Notes: generated by a model not told the origin, from the sequence alone. 45,115 nucleotides of DNA from JBBDXI01 sp040902425 (GCA_040902425.1 JBBDXI010000024.1:1-45115), one strand, 5' to 3'; numbered from the stretch's first letter, positions 29,527 through 37,888 are shown. Made by a program: numbers and translations.

Positions 29527-30545
29527 AGACAGCGATCAGGACCAGCGCGATCCTCCTCCTCGCCGCCGCCGCGGCGTTCCCGGCCGCCGGCTGCCGCAAG
29601 CGCCAGCGGATGGCCCCCATCGGCCCGGGGCGCCTCGCGGCCCCGGCGGAGGTTTCCCCGGCGGTGCAGGCCAGCCAGGCCCTCGCCCGGGCGCAACTGC
29701 TCGAGGCGCAGGGGCTCGATGACGTCGCCCTCGCGGAGTTCGAGCGGGCCATCGCGATCAACCCCACGCTCACGCCCGCCTACGTCGGCATGGCCGACAT
29801 CCACCGCAAGCAGGGCAACCTGGCCGAGGCCGAGGCCGGGTACAACCGCGCCGCCCAGCTCGAGCCCGGCAACTTCCGCGCCCAGTACGGCCACGGCCTG
29901 ATGCTGCAGCTCCTGGGCCGCCTGGCCGAGTCAGTCCGGGCCTACCTCCGCGCCCTGGCGATCGCCCCCAACGACTTCGACGCCAACCTCAACCTCGCCA
30001 CCGCCTACCTCCAGCTCCGCGAGGGCTCCGCGGGCCTGCCCTACGCCCAGCGCGCCGTGCGGCTCAACGGCGCCAACGGCGCCGCCCGCGTCAACCTGGG
30101 CGCGATCTACGCCGCCCTGGGCGACCCCGAGCGCGCCGTCACCGAGTACCAGCAGGCCGCCGAGCTCATGGACCTGACCCCGGAGCTGCTCCTGAACCTC
30201 GCCGACAGCCTCGGCCAGATCGGGCGCTACGCCGAGATGCAGAACGTCCTGGAGCAGCTCGTCCGCCAGCGCGCCAGCGCCCCCGCCTATGAGCGGCTCG
30301 CCACCGCCCTCTTCCGCCAGCAGAAGTACGACGAGTCCCTCGAGAACTTCCGCAAGGCCCTCGAGCTGGATGGGAACTACTACCCGGCGCTGAACGGCGT
30401 CGGCGTCAGCCTGCTCAACCGCTACCTCGCCGGCGAGCGGCAGGACCAGGCCTCGCACCGCGAGGGCGTCGAGGCCCTCCGCCGCTCCCTGCGGATCGAG
30501 CCGCGCCAGCCCGCCGTCGTCGACCTCCTGGCCCGCTACGGCTGA
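29523..30545 (+). CDS. TPR-repeat lipoprotein
   Basis: 340 residues. The N-terminal lipoprotein signal AILLLAAAAAFPAAGC puts the mature Cys at 24. Six or seven tetratricopeptide repeats follow (for example VALAEFERAIAINPTLTPAYVGMADIHRKQGNLAEAEAGYNRAAQLEP, and later VTEYQQAAEL and YDESLENFRKALELDGNYYPALNGVG). These form a superhelical protein-interaction scaffold, here in the periplasm. The ATGA overlap with nfo indicates translational coupling, though no functional link is obvious. The family is broad and the partner cannot be told from sequence. Confidence 0.9.
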   Translation: MKTAIRTSAILLLAAAAAFPAAGCRKRQRMAPIGPGRLAAPAEVSPAVQASQALARAQLLEAQGLDDVALAEFERAIAINPTLTPAYVGMADIHRKQGNLAEAEAGYNRAAQLEPGNFRAQYGHGLMLQLLGRLAESVRAYLRALAIAPNDFDANLNLATAYLQLREGSAGLPYAQRAVRLNGANGAARVNLGAIYAALGDPERAVTEYQQAAELMDLTPELLLNLADSLGQIGRYAEMQNVLEQLVRQRASAPAYERLATALFRQQKYDESLENFRKALELDGNYYPALNGVGVSLLNRYLAGERQDQASHREGVEALRRSLRIEPRQPAVVDLLARYG

Positions 30546-30553
30546 GCCGCCCG

Positions 30554-30559
30554 TACCAT
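30554..30559 (+). promoter_or_regulatory. -10-like TACCAT before queF
   Basis: TACCAT lies 5 nt before the queF ATG (30565), within the 19-nt gap after the TPR lipoprotein. There is no ribosome-binding site, so leaderless transcription is plausible. Confidence 0.4.
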
Positions 30560-30564
30560 TACCC

Positions 30565-30945
30565 ATGCCCGACGCGTCAGCCCTCGAGACGTTCCCCACG
30601 CCTACCGACTCGCCCCTGGTGATCGAGCACATCGCCGAGGAGTTCACCTCCCAGTGCCCCAGGACCGGCCACCCGGACTTCGGCGTCGTCACGGTCCGCT
30701 TCGAGCCCCGCCCCGCCCGCGAGGGGGGAACCTGCGTCGAGCTCAAGAGCCTGAAGGTCTACCTCCAGAGCTTCCGCACTGAGGGCATCTTCTACGAGGC
30801 CGTCACCGACCGCATCAGGGACGACCTCGTCAACGCCATGCGCCCCCGCTGGCTCCAGGTCCACACTTCCTGGCGCGGCCGCGGCGGCATCCGCTCGCTG
30901 ATCCGGTCCGAGTCCGGCGAGGTGCCCCCGCGCTTCCAGGTCTGA
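30565..30945 (+). CDS. queF: NADPH-dependent 7-cyano-7-deazaguanine reductase (preQ1 synthase)
   Basis: 126 residues, the short single-domain (YkvM-type) form. It reduces the nitrile preQ0 to the amine preQ1 in queuosine biosynthesis. The catalytic cysteine is Cys31 in TSQCPRTGHPDFG, with the acid Asp38 seven residues later, the spacing of the B. subtilis Cys55/Asp62 pair. The QueF motif is ELKSLKVYLQSFR..GIFYE. The rest matches the T-fold (VTVRFEP, RDDLVNAMRPRWLQVHTSW). No other queuosine gene lies nearby. The stop overlaps the start of an inverted repeat shared with the spacer before the M16 gene. Confidence 0.95.
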   Translation: MPDASALETFPTPTDSPLVIEHIAEEFTSQCPRTGHPDFGVVTVRFEPRPAREGGTCVELKSLKVYLQSFRTEGIFYEAVTDRIRDDLVNAMRPRWLQVHTSWRGRGGIRSLIRSESGEVPPRFQV

Positions 30946-31040
30946 TGTCGGATGCCGGATTCGGGATTCTCGGGAGGCTGGCGCACCGGCGCCCGCCCCC
31001 TCTCTCCACATCCGCCATCCGACATCCCCCATCCGACATC
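30944..31040. repeat. Inverted/direct repeat between queF and the M16 peptidase gene
   Basis: GATGTCGGATG (30944-30954) is the exact reverse complement of CATCCGACATC at 31016-31026, which is repeated at 31030-31040. It starts on the queF stop codon and could act as a terminator-like hairpin for queF. Confidence 0.6.
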
Positions 31041-31043
31041 CCC

Positions 31044-31049
31044 TAGACT
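31044..31049 (+). promoter_or_regulatory. -10-like TAGACT before the M16 peptidase gene
   Basis: TAGACT lies exactly 6 nt before the ATG at 31056, the same geometry as at metH, and no ribosome-binding site is present. Confidence 0.45.
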
Positions 31050-31055
31050 CGCCCC

Positions 31056-32279
31056 ATGCCCGTCGCCTTCCGAGAGCACGTCGCCCCCAGCGGCCTCCGC
31101 ATCATCGCCGAGGTGGACCCGGCCGCGCACAGCGCCGCCGCCGGCTTCTTCGTCAAGACCGGCGCCCGCGACGAGGCCCCGCCCGTCATGGGCGTCAGCC
31201 ACTTCCTCGAGCACATGATGTTCAAGGGGACCGACACCATCAGCGCCGAGGACCTCAACCGCCGCTTCGACGCCATGGGCGCCCGCAACAACGCCTACAC
31301 CTCCACCGAGCTCACCTGCTTCTACGCCCACGTGATCCCCGAGCGGCTGGCCGACGCCACCGAGCTCCTCTCGCTCATGATGCGCCCCGCCCTCCGCGAG
31401 GAGGACTTCGAGCGCGAGAAGCAGGTCATCCTCGAAGAGATCGCGATGTACAAGGATGAGCCCAACTGGGTCCTCTTCGAGGAGGCCCTCGAGCGCCACT
31501 TCCGCCGCCACCCGATGGGCCACCGCGTGCTGGGCACCACCGAGACCATCACCGCCCTCCAGCGCGACCAGATGCGCGAGTACTTCGACCGCCGCTACTC
31601 CGCCGACAACACCGTCGTGGCCATGGCCGGGCGCCTCGACTTCGACGCCGCCGTCGCCCAGGTCGAGCGCCTCTGCCGCGCCTGGACCCCCACCCGCGTC
31701 GGGCGCGACCGGGCCCGCCCCCCCGCCGGCGCCGGCCCCTTCGAGCTCCGCTCCGAGAAGGTCACCCGCGCCTACATGATCGGCCTCGCCGATGCCCCCG
31801 CCGCCGACGACCCCCGCCGCTACGCCGCCGTCCTCCTCGGCCAGGTCCTCGGCGCCAGCGACAACAGCCGCCTCCACTGGGCCCTGGTCGAGCCCGGCCT
31901 CGCCGAGGAGGCCCAGGCCGGCTACGACCCCCACGACGGCTCCGGCCAGTTCTACGTCTTCGCCTCCGGCGACCCGGACCGCGCCGACGAGATCTGGTCC
32001 GTCGCGATGCGCGAGGTGGAGGGCCTCGTGGCCTCCGTCACCGAGGATGACCTCCTGCGGCTCCGCAGCAAGCTGGCTACGGGCGTTACCCTCGGCGGCG
32101 AGCGCCCGGCCGACCGCATGCAGCGCATCGGGCGGCACTGGACCTACCACGCCGCCTACACGACGCTCGAGGAAGAGCTGGACCGGATCAACCGCGTCAC
32201 CCTGCGCGACCTGCGCGAGGTCTACGACGCCTTCCCCATGACGCCGGCCACCGTCGGCCGCCTGCTCCCCGGGGCGTAA
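31056..32279 (+). CDS. M16-family zinc metallopeptidase
   Basis: 407 residues. The inverted zinc motif HFLEH (His49, Glu52, His53) and the distal glutamate in EREKQVILEEIAMYKDEP identify an M16 (pitrilysin/processing-peptidase) enzyme with its two homologous halves. The second half begins near FELRSEKVTRAYMIGLADAP and includes RLHWALVEPGLAEEAQAGY. No signal peptide is visible, so it is probably cytoplasmic. M16B members of this size often act in pairs (active plus inactive subunit), but no partner is encoded next to it. The gene ends 5 nt from the convergent HDOD gene. Confidence 0.92.
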   Translation: MPVAFREHVAPSGLRIIAEVDPAAHSAAAGFFVKTGARDEAPPVMGVSHFLEHMMFKGTDTISAEDLNRRFDAMGARNNAYTSTELTCFYAHVIPERLADATELLSLMMRPALREEDFEREKQVILEEIAMYKDEPNWVLFEEALERHFRRHPMGHRVLGTTETITALQRDQMREYFDRRYSADNTVVAMAGRLDFDAAVAQVERLCRAWTPTRVGRDRARPPAGAGPFELRSEKVTRAYMIGLADAPAADDPRRYAAVLLGQVLGASDNSRLHWALVEPGLAEEAQAGYDPHDGSGQFYVFASGDPDRADEIWSVAMREVEGLVASVTEDDLLRLRSKLATGVTLGGERPADRMQRIGRHWTYHAAYTTLEEELDRINRVTLRDLREVYDAFPMTPATVGRLLPGA

Positions 32280-32284
32280 GCGGG

Positions 32285-33784
32285 CTACGCGGCCGCCTTG
32301 GGGATGAACGCCCGGATGCAGTTGCCCCCGCCCTTGGCGGCCGCTTCCAGGGCCCGCTGGCCGGCGCCGACCAGCTGCTGGACCCGCGCAAACTGGTTGG
32401 CCGTCTGCGGCTCCATCGTCGCCACGCCCACGCTGGTGCTGACCGGCAGCGGCAACGCCCCGGCGACCCGCCAACCCCTGCTCTGACGGTGGATCATCTC
32501 CCGCACCTCGGCCGCCGCCTTGACCGCGGCGAGCCGGTCCATGCCCCGCACCACCACATCGAAGCCGGCCTCCTGGGCGCGGGAGACGTGCCCGCCCTTG
32601 CTCTCGAACTGCTGCTGCAGCAGCGCGCCCGTCTCGAAGAGCACGGCGTCGCCCGCCTCGATCCCCAGCCCGCTGATGATGCCCTGGAGGTTGTCGACAT
32701 GCACCTTGATGACCGTCAGGCTCTCCCCCGCGCGCCGCGCGGCCTCGAACTCGCTCTCCGCGTGGGCGGCGCCGGCCGCCGGCGCCAGCACCCCCGTCAG
32801 CGGGTCGAACTGGTCGCTGTCGCTCAGGACCGTCTCCATCTCCGGTCGGGCGGCGACGGCGGCGCGGTAGGACTTCTCGCTGATGTCGGCGAGCTGCTCC
32901 TGGGCCTTCTCCACGATGCCCGCGGCGTCGGCGAGGGCCCCGGTCTCCAGGTGGAAGAGCGACGAGACCTGCCGCGTCCCCTCGGCGACCCTCACCAGAA
33001 TGTCGTCGCAGACGGCCGGCGTGAAGCCGAACCATCGCCTCGCCTGGTCATAAAAACGGCGCACGGCATCCCGCGGGTCCTCGTCGGTGAGCACGTCGTG
33101 GGCGATGTTCCCCAGCGCCACGCAGCGCACCAGCGGCGCGTACTCCGCCGGCGTCGCCGTCGGGCGCTCGTGGTACTTCACCGGCATGATCAGCCGGGGG
33201 GGGAGCCGCCAGCGCTCCGCCAGCATCGCCCCCACATCCGGGTGCTGCACCTCCAGCGCCGCCAGCTCGTTCCGCACCAGCTCGCGGTGGTGCCCCGCCG
33301 TGAGGATCACCCGCAGGTACGCCCGCCCCAGGCCCTGGTACATCGCCATCATGCCGATGTCCTGGAGCAGCCCGCCCAGAAACGCCTCATCCTCGAACGG
33401 CTGCGCGCCCGCGTGGGCGATGGTCTTGGCCGCGACCGCGGTGTACAGCCCGCGCCGCCAGTAGGCCACGTGGTCGAACTCCTCATCCCCCGTGTTCAGC
33501 GTCGACACCAGCGAGAAGCCCAGCGCCAGGCTCTTCACCGCCGAGATCCCGAGCATGATGAGCGCCTGGCCGACGGTGGCGCACGGCTTCCGCAGGCCGT
33601 AGAAGCTCGAGTTCACCGTCTTGAGGACCTTCGCCGCCAGCGCCTGGTCGTTCTGGATCGTCTCGGCCAGCTCTTCCAGCGAGACGTCCTCATCCCTCGT
33701 CAGGTCCAGAATCCGCACCGCCACGGTCGGCAGCGTCGGCAGCGCCGGGCATCGGAGGATGCGTTCGAGCAGCTCTGGGTTCAT
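32285..33784 (-). CDS. HDOD-domain protein with a degenerate GGDEF domain
   Basis: 499 residues from ATG 33784 (reads MNPELLERILRCPALPTLPTVAVRIL). Residues about 1-290 are an HDOD domain (DVSLEELAETIQNDQALAAKVLKTVNSSFYG; GGLLQDIGMMAMYQ; VKYHERP), found in bacterial signalling proteins. The C-terminal part (DPLTGVLAPAAG..., DAVLFETGALLQQQF, VGVATME) follows the layout of a diguanylate cyclase domain. However, the GG(D/E)EF active site is replaced by EAGFD, so synthesis of c-di-GMP is unlikely; it may bind nucleotide or be structural. The ATG is preceded by GGAACGCC, a poor ribosome-binding site. It is downstream of recO on the same strand with an 88-nt gap. Confidence 0.9.
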   Translation of the reverse strand: MNPELLERILRCPALPTLPTVAVRILDLTRDEDVSLEELAETIQNDQALAAKVLKTVNSSFYGLRKPCATVGQALIMLGISAVKSLALGFSLVSTLNTGDEEFDHVAYWRRGLYTAVAAKTIAHAGAQPFEDEAFLGGLLQDIGMMAMYQGLGRAYLRVILTAGHHRELVRNELAALEVQHPDVGAMLAERWRLPPRLIMPVKYHERPTATPAEYAPLVRCVALGNIAHDVLTDEDPRDAVRRFYDQARRWFGFTPAVCDDILVRVAEGTRQVSSLFHLETGALADAAGIVEKAQEQLADISEKSYRAAVAARPEMETVLSDSDQFDPLTGVLAPAAGAAHAESEFEAARRAGESLTVIKVHVDNLQGIISGLGIEAGDAVLFETGALLQQQFESKGGHVSRAQEAGFDVVVRGMDRLAAVKAAAEVREMIHRQSRGWRVAGALPLPVSTSVGVATMEPQTANQFARVQQLVGAGQRALEAAAKGGGNCIRAFIPKAAA

Positions 33785-33872
33785 CAGGCGTTCCGATCGG
33801 TCCGGGAAGCCGGACGCCTGTTCATCGGCCCGACGGATACCGGGCCTGAGCGCTGGGGAGGTCGCCCCACCC

Positions 33873-34616
33873 TCACGCCCGGAGTTCGCCGAACAGCGCC
33901 GCGGCCGCGGGCACCTCGCGTCCGAGAACCTCACGCACGTACGCCGCGAGGAGGCGGTTGGCCCGGTCGAGCGACTGCGGCGAGCGCACCCCCAGTTCGC
34001 CGTTGCCCCCCAACTGCCGCAGGATCGCCACGGTCTCCGCCCGCGCCCGCCACGCCGGCCCGGGCGCGCCGGCGGCGTCGGCGGAGAAGCCGCCGAGCCG
34101 GGGGAGGAACGTGTAGGTGCGGGCCTCCGCGAGCGGGCCCCCCGTGGCCACGTCAACGCCCACCTCCGGCCGGTACCCCGTCTCGTCCAGCGTCGCCCAC
34201 TGGAAGCGCAGCACAGCGCCCGCCGGCACCTCATCCGCGCTGACCGCGCGCAGGCACCCCAGCAGCCGCTCGAACAGCCGCGGGTGCGGGTCGCGCTCCG
34301 ACAGGGCGTGGTGCACGAGGTCCGCCATGTACATCCCCGCGTAGAACGCCGGCAGCGAGCGCCGCAGCGCGGGGAACACCTCCTGCAGGTCCCACGCCGT
34401 GATGTTCGCCAGGTCCGCCGAGGGCTTCAGGATCGCCGTCGCCTCCCCCCGCGTGAGCACCTCCAGCCCGCCGGAAAATGGCGCCTTCTCCCGCTTCGCC
34501 CCCTTCGCCACGCCCCGCACGATCCCGTGCTCGCGCGTGAACAGCGACACCGTCTGGCTGGTCTCCGACCAGTCCCACTGCCGGATGCACACCGCCTCGT
34601 CGATCACCGTGGCCAC
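33873..34616 (-). CDS. recO: DNA repair protein RecO
   Basis: 247 residues from GTG 34616 (MATVIDEAVCIRQWDWSETSQTVSLFTREHGIVRGVAKGAKREKAPFSGGLEVLT). The N-terminal OB fold with ETSxxVxLFTxxxGxxxxxAKGA is diagnostic of RecO, which with RecR loads RecA on SSB-coated gaps. The helical C-terminal domain follows (YMADLVHHALSERDPHPRLFERLLGCL). The usual zinc-finger cysteines of many RecO proteins are absent. TACGAT lies six nt before the GTG. It is divergent from the dehydratase cluster across a 38-nt gap. Confidence 0.92.
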   Translation of the reverse strand: MATVIDEAVCIRQWDWSETSQTVSLFTREHGIVRGVAKGAKREKAPFSGGLEVLTRGEATAILKPSADLANITAWDLQEVFPALRRSLPAFYAGMYMADLVHHALSERDPHPRLFERLLGCLRAVSADEVPAGAVLRFQWATLDETGYRPEVGVDVATGGPLAEARTYTFLPRLGGFSADAAGAPGPAWRARAETVAILRQLGGNGELGVRSPQSLDRANRLLAAYVREVLGREVPAAAALFGELRA

Positions 34617-34622
34617 GCCCCC

Positions 34623-34628
34623 ATCGTA
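34623..34628 (-). promoter_or_regulatory. -10-like TACGAT before recO
   Basis: On the minus strand TACGAT ends 6 nt before the GTG start of recO. Together with the element at 34644 it fills a 38-nt divergent spacer. Confidence 0.45.
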
Positions 34629-34643
34629 CCGGTCCGCACCCCC

Positions 34644-34649
34644 TACCCT
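34644..34649 (+). promoter_or_regulatory. -10-like TACCCT before the dehydratase-ACP cluster
   Basis: TACCCT lies 5 nt before the ATG at 34655, with no room for a Shine-Dalgarno. It points away from the recO element in the same 38-nt spacer. Confidence 0.4.
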
Positions 34650-34654
34650 CCCCG

Positions 34655-35104
34655 ATGCACTTCGACCTCGCGGGCCGCATCGAGCAGCTCTCGCCGGAGC
34701 GGATCGTCACCCTCAAGCACGTCTCCGCGGCCGAGGAGTACCTCCAGGACCACTTCCCCACCTTCCCCGTCCTCCCCGGCGTGCTGATGCTCGAGGCGAT
34801 GGTCCAGGCCGCACGCCGCCTCGCCGAGGCGCACCCCGCCCACGATCCCGCCGGCCCGCCGCTCGTGCTCGGCCGCGTGCGGGCGCTGAAGTACGGCCGC
34901 TTCGTGAAGCCCGGGTCAACCTTGCGCGTCGAGGTCTCGCTGGTCAGGCCGCCCGAGGGCGGCCTCTGGGACTTCAAGGGCGAGGGGCGGGTCCTCGACC
35001 CCCGCGCACCCGGCGATCCGCCCCTCGCCGTCAGCGGCCGCCTCACACTGCGCCCCGCCACGGTCGGAGCGCCCCCGGTGGTAAGTGCCGGCTTACGCGG
35101 CTAG
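34655..35104 (+). CDS. FabZ-like 3-hydroxyacyl-ACP dehydratase
   Basis: 149 residues with the hot-dog fold signature DHFPTFPVLPGVLMLEAMVQAARRLAE, where His and Glu are the FabZ catalytic pair. Strands LVLGRVRALKYGRFVKPGSTLRVEVSLV complete the fold. FabZ removes water from 3-hydroxyacyl-ACP in chain elongation. It heads a set with an acyl carrier protein (49 nt downstream) and a second dehydratase-like gene. No ketosynthase or reductase lies alongside, so these proteins may serve a dedicated lipid rather than bulk fatty acids (inference). Confidence 0.9.
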   Translation: MHFDLAGRIEQLSPERIVTLKHVSAAEEYLQDHFPTFPVLPGVLMLEAMVQAARRLAEAHPAHDPAGPPLVLGRVRALKYGRFVKPGSTLRVEVSLVRPPEGGLWDFKGEGRVLDPRAPGDPPLAVSGRLTLRPATVGAPPVVSAGLRG

Positions 35105-35152
35105 AGTGCCAACCCCCCCGACCCCGCCGGGCCATGGGGCCGCGGAGCAACG

Positions 35153-35545
35153 ATGACCAGCGACCAGATCTACTCGAAGGTGCGTGATGTGCTCGTGGAT
35201 GCCCTGGCCGTGGATGAGGATGAGGTCACGCCCCAGGCCAGCCTGACCCGCGACCTCGGCGCCGAGTCCATCGACTTCCTCGACATCGGCTTCAAGCTCG
35301 AGCAGGCCTTCGGCTTCAAGATCGCCCAGGGCGAGCTCTTCCCCGAGAACGTCCAGCAGGACCCCCAGTTCGTCCAGGACGGGAAGGTGACCCCCAAGGG
35401 CCTCGCGGCCCTGAAGCTGCGCCTCCCCCACGCCGACTTCTCGAACCTCGAGAAGGACCCGCAGGTGAGCAAGGTCGGCGAGATCTTCACCGTCGATGCC
35501 CTGGTCCGCTTCGTCGAGCGCAAGCTCGCCGGCGCGAAGCCCTGA
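35153..35545 (+). CDS. Acyl carrier protein, extended form
   Basis: 130 residues. The carrier motif DLGAESIDFLDIGFKLEQ has Ser39 as the phosphopantetheine attachment site (ESI in place of DSL). It is about 50 residues longer than AcpP because of an insertion (QGELFPENVQQDPQFVQDGKV...HADFSNLEK) before the last helix, which ends FTVDALVRFVERKL. The ATG at 35153 has GCGGAG 6 nt upstream. It sits between the two hot-dog dehydratase-like genes and presumably carries their substrate. Confidence 0.92.
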   Translation: MTSDQIYSKVRDVLVDALAVDEDEVTPQASLTRDLGAESIDFLDIGFKLEQAFGFKIAQGELFPENVQQDPQFVQDGKVTPKGLAALKLRLPHADFSNLEKDPQVSKVGEIFTVDALVRFVERKLAGAKP

Positions 35546-35630
35546 TTCCCCCGTCCCCCCCGCCCCCTGCGCCAGCCCCCACCGCCCTCAACGCCCGCCA
35601 CCGCCCCGCCAACGCCCGCCCCCCGCCGCC

Positions 35631-36161
35631 ATGCGCTGGATGTGGATCGATCGCATCGTCGAGCTCGTCCCGCGGGAGCGGCTGGTCGCGGTCAAGAACA
35701 TCTCCCTCGCCGAGGACCACCTGCACGGCCACTTCGCCGCGCGCCCCGCGGCCGCGGGCGTGCCCGCCCGCCCCGCGCTCCCGATCATGCCCGCCTCCCT
35801 GATCATCGAGGGCATGGCCCAGACCGCCGGCGTGCTCGTCGGCCACGCCGAGCAGTTCCGCGAGAAGGTCATCCTCGCCAAGATCCGCGAGGCGACGCTC
35901 GAGCGCGACGCCACCCCCGGCTGCACCCTCCGCTACACCGCGACCATCCAGCAGATGGACGCCCAGGGCGCCTCCACCGACGGCCTCGTCGAGCTCCTCG
36001 ACCACGCCGCCCCGCGCCCCGCCTTCCAGAAGATCGGCCGCATCGACCTCATGTTCAGCCACCTCGACCGCAACATGGCCGGCCTCGAGTTCCCCGACCA
36101 CAACTTCGTCTTCGGCGAGTCCTTCCGAACCCTCCTGCGCACCAGCGGCATCCAGGACTGA
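35631..36161 (+). CDS. Second FabZ/FabA-like hot-dog dehydratase
   Basis: 176 residues from ATG 35631 (MRWMWIDRIVELVPRERLVAVKNISLAEDHLHGHF). The central helix motif PIMPASLIIEGMAQTAGVLVGH has the expected Glu, and the His is in HGHF. About 14 Ala/Pro/Gly-rich residues (AARPAAAGVPARPA) are inserted between them, where FabZ has GHFPGxP directly. The body continues with KVILAKIREATLERDATPGCTLRYTA. The 85-nt gap after the acp gene is almost pure C/G with no visible ribosome-binding site. Its function is dehydratase-like; activity is uncertain because of the active-site insertion. Confidence 0.85.
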   Translation: MRWMWIDRIVELVPRERLVAVKNISLAEDHLHGHFAARPAAAGVPARPALPIMPASLIIEGMAQTAGVLVGHAEQFREKVILAKIREATLERDATPGCTLRYTATIQQMDAQGASTDGLVELLDHAAPRPAFQKIGRIDLMFSHLDRNMAGLEFPDHNFVFGESFRTLLRTSGIQD

Positions 36162-36514
36162 CGTAAGGCGGGCGTGGCACCAACCGCGTCGCCGGCCACC
36201 CGTGCCACCGACCGCCGCTCTGGGCGATCGGTGCCCCTTCACATCCCGAGATGGCGAGTTGGAGTGCGACTACCCCCCGGTGAGCACGCACCGTGGCCCC
36301 TCCCCGGTCCCCCTCTGAACGCCAAGGCCGCGAAGGCGAGCCAACTGACAGGCGTGCCGAGCGCCGTCTGCGCCTCGCGGAGGATGCCCTCGTCATCAGA
36401 TCCTCATCGGGGAGCCCAGCTCCATGCCCGAGTCCATGTCCAAAAGGAATCGGGGGCGTGGCTCGAGCGCCACGCCCCCGCGTCTTCATCTTTGGTGCTG
36501 CGCGAGTTTCTCGC
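36162..36514. other. Gene-free spacer with a bidirectional hairpin
   Basis: 353 nt between the convergent dehydratase gene and the Gly-Gly-X protein gene. Apart from the hairpin at 36451-36480 no signal or supported ORF is seen. Reading frames through it give low-complexity translations. Confidence 0.5.
36451..36480 (-). terminator. Rho-independent terminator of the Gly-Gly-X protein gene
   Basis: A perfect 12-bp stem (CGGGGGCGTGGC / GCCACGCCCCCG) with a 6-nt loop. On the minus strand it is followed by ATTCCTTTT, 35 nt past the stop at 36515. The plus-strand side (GTCTTCATCTTT) is moderately T-rich, so it may also stop the convergent dehydratase transcript. Confidence 0.75.
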
Positions 36515-37888
36515 TCAGCCTGGACCACTACCGTTGAGGCACCCTTGGCATCCCGCCGGGCAGGTGCCGCCATTAGCGCCGGCGCTCCCGGCACCGCCGT
36601 CGGTTGCCCCATGTGAAATCCCGGGCGTACCGGAGTTCCCGTTGGGAGAACCGGTACCACCGCTTCCGTTGTTTCCAGCCAATCGACCAATGCCATCACC
36701 AGCGGCCCCGCCCGCCCCGCCAGGACCCCAAGCAGGGTCACCGCAACCGTCACCTCCCTTACCACCAGTTCCACCATCACCGCCCAACCCGAAGCCGGAG
36801 TCGCCACCGTCGCCGCCATCCCCGCCTGCGGCCATGTAACCGTTTCCTCCGTTCCCTCCGTCCCCACCTGTGCCCGGCATCGCCGAGCCGCCATCGCCGC
36901 CCTGCCCACCGCTCTTGCCGCGGACTCCGGTATAACGTGGTTCGTCGGGACACTGCCAACAGCAGCTACCGCCGATTCCGCCGGTTCCACCGTTACCGCC
37001 GGTGGCGTTGCCTCCAGTACCGCCGGTACCTCCCGTACCACCCACGCCAGATGGCGCAGAACCGTGACCGCCCGGACCGCCCTCTCCCCCATCGCCGCCG
37101 ATAGCACTATCGCCGGATACCCCTGTGTTTCCGACGCTGCAGACGATTCCGGAGTTGCCGTTCGCTCCGTTTCCACCGTTCCCGCCGGTGGCGGGATTGC
37201 CGTTCCAGCCCGGGTCCCCGTTCGTGCCGGGGTCGTCCATTACCCCTCCGGTGGCCTGGTGCCACTCCGCGGCCGAGTAGCTGAGCGCTGCGCCGCCGTT
37301 CCCGCCATCCCCGCCGGGGTCCCCGTCAGGCAAGAACGGCGATGAGTCATCAAAGCCACGACCGCCCGCGCCACCACGACCCCCACGGAGTGTGCCCCGC
37401 GGTTGGTCCGGGGACAGCGGAACGACCGTGCCGACCACCAGGACGGTACCCCCATCACCGCCCTTTGCACTGGGTCCACCCTTCCCGCCTCGGCCGCCGA
37501 CCAGGTTCGAGTACCCTCGAACGATGATCGGGGCATCGATCAGGATGCTCCCACCGTTCCCGCCTCCTTCTTCGAGACCGGATGGGGCGGTGAGATCGCC
37601 CAAGATGACAATCCGCCGACCGGCGACCAGCTCGATGTTCGGCGCATGCTGCGACTCGCGGCGAGCGGATCTCTGTACAACCAGCGCACCGCTGACGACG
37701 ATGTCGTGTTCCGCGACGATCCGAAGGTCAGCGCGAAGTACGAGCGGCTCGCTCGCGTCAACCACGACGGTCGATCCGAAGACTTGGCCTCCGTCGCACG
37801 TCGATCCCGCCAGGCGGATCCGATCCTGGGCGAGGGCACGCTCGCCCCCCACGAACAAGCAGACCAATACCGCAGCGATCAATCTCAC
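36515..37888 (-). CDS. Secreted Gly-Gly-X repeat protein (PGRS-like), copy 1
   Basis: 457 residues from GTG 37888, with a GGGAGGG ribosome-binding site about 8 nt upstream. Signal peptide MRLIAAVLVCLFVGGERALAQ. Residues 22-130 form a beta-rich N-terminal domain (VDASEPLVLRADLRIVAEHDIVVSGALVV; ILIDAPIIVRGYS). The remainder is dominated by GGxGGxGG repeats (GGDGGNGGNGYMAAGGDGG...) with an internal SCCWQCP cluster, and ends in PAGCQGCLNGSGPG. The composition resembles mycobacterial PGRS and other Gly-rich extracellular proteins, which is a similarity of composition, not proof of homology. It is a tandem paralogue of the next gene, with a 51-nt gap, and has its own terminator. Confidence 0.85.
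   Translation of the reverse strand: MRLIAAVLVCLFVGGERALAQDRIRLAGSTCDGGQVFGSTVVVDASEPLVLRADLRIVAEHDIVVSGALVVQRSARRESQHAPNIELVAGRRIVILGDLTAPSGLEEGGGNGGSILIDAPIIVRGYSNLVGGRGGKGGPSAKGGDGGTVLVVGTVVPLSPDQPRGTLRGGRGGAGGRGFDDSSPFLPDGDPGGDGGNGGAALSYSAAEWHQATGGVMDDPGTNGDPGWNGNPATGGNGGNGANGNSGIVCSVGNTGVSGDSAIGGDGGEGGPGGHGSAPSGVGGTGGTGGTGGNATGGNGGTGGIGGSCCWQCPDEPRYTGVRGKSGGQGGDGGSAMPGTGGDGGNGGNGYMAAGGDGGDGGDSGFGLGGDGGTGGKGGDGCGDPAWGPGGAGGAAGDGIGRLAGNNGSGGTGSPNGNSGTPGISHGATDGGAGSAGANGGTCPAGCQGCLNGSGPG

Noticed and set aside
30792..33035. 747-codon minus-strand ORF across queF and the M16 gene
   Set aside because: Shadow frame running through two well-supported plus-strand genes and into the HDOD gene in the wrong frame.
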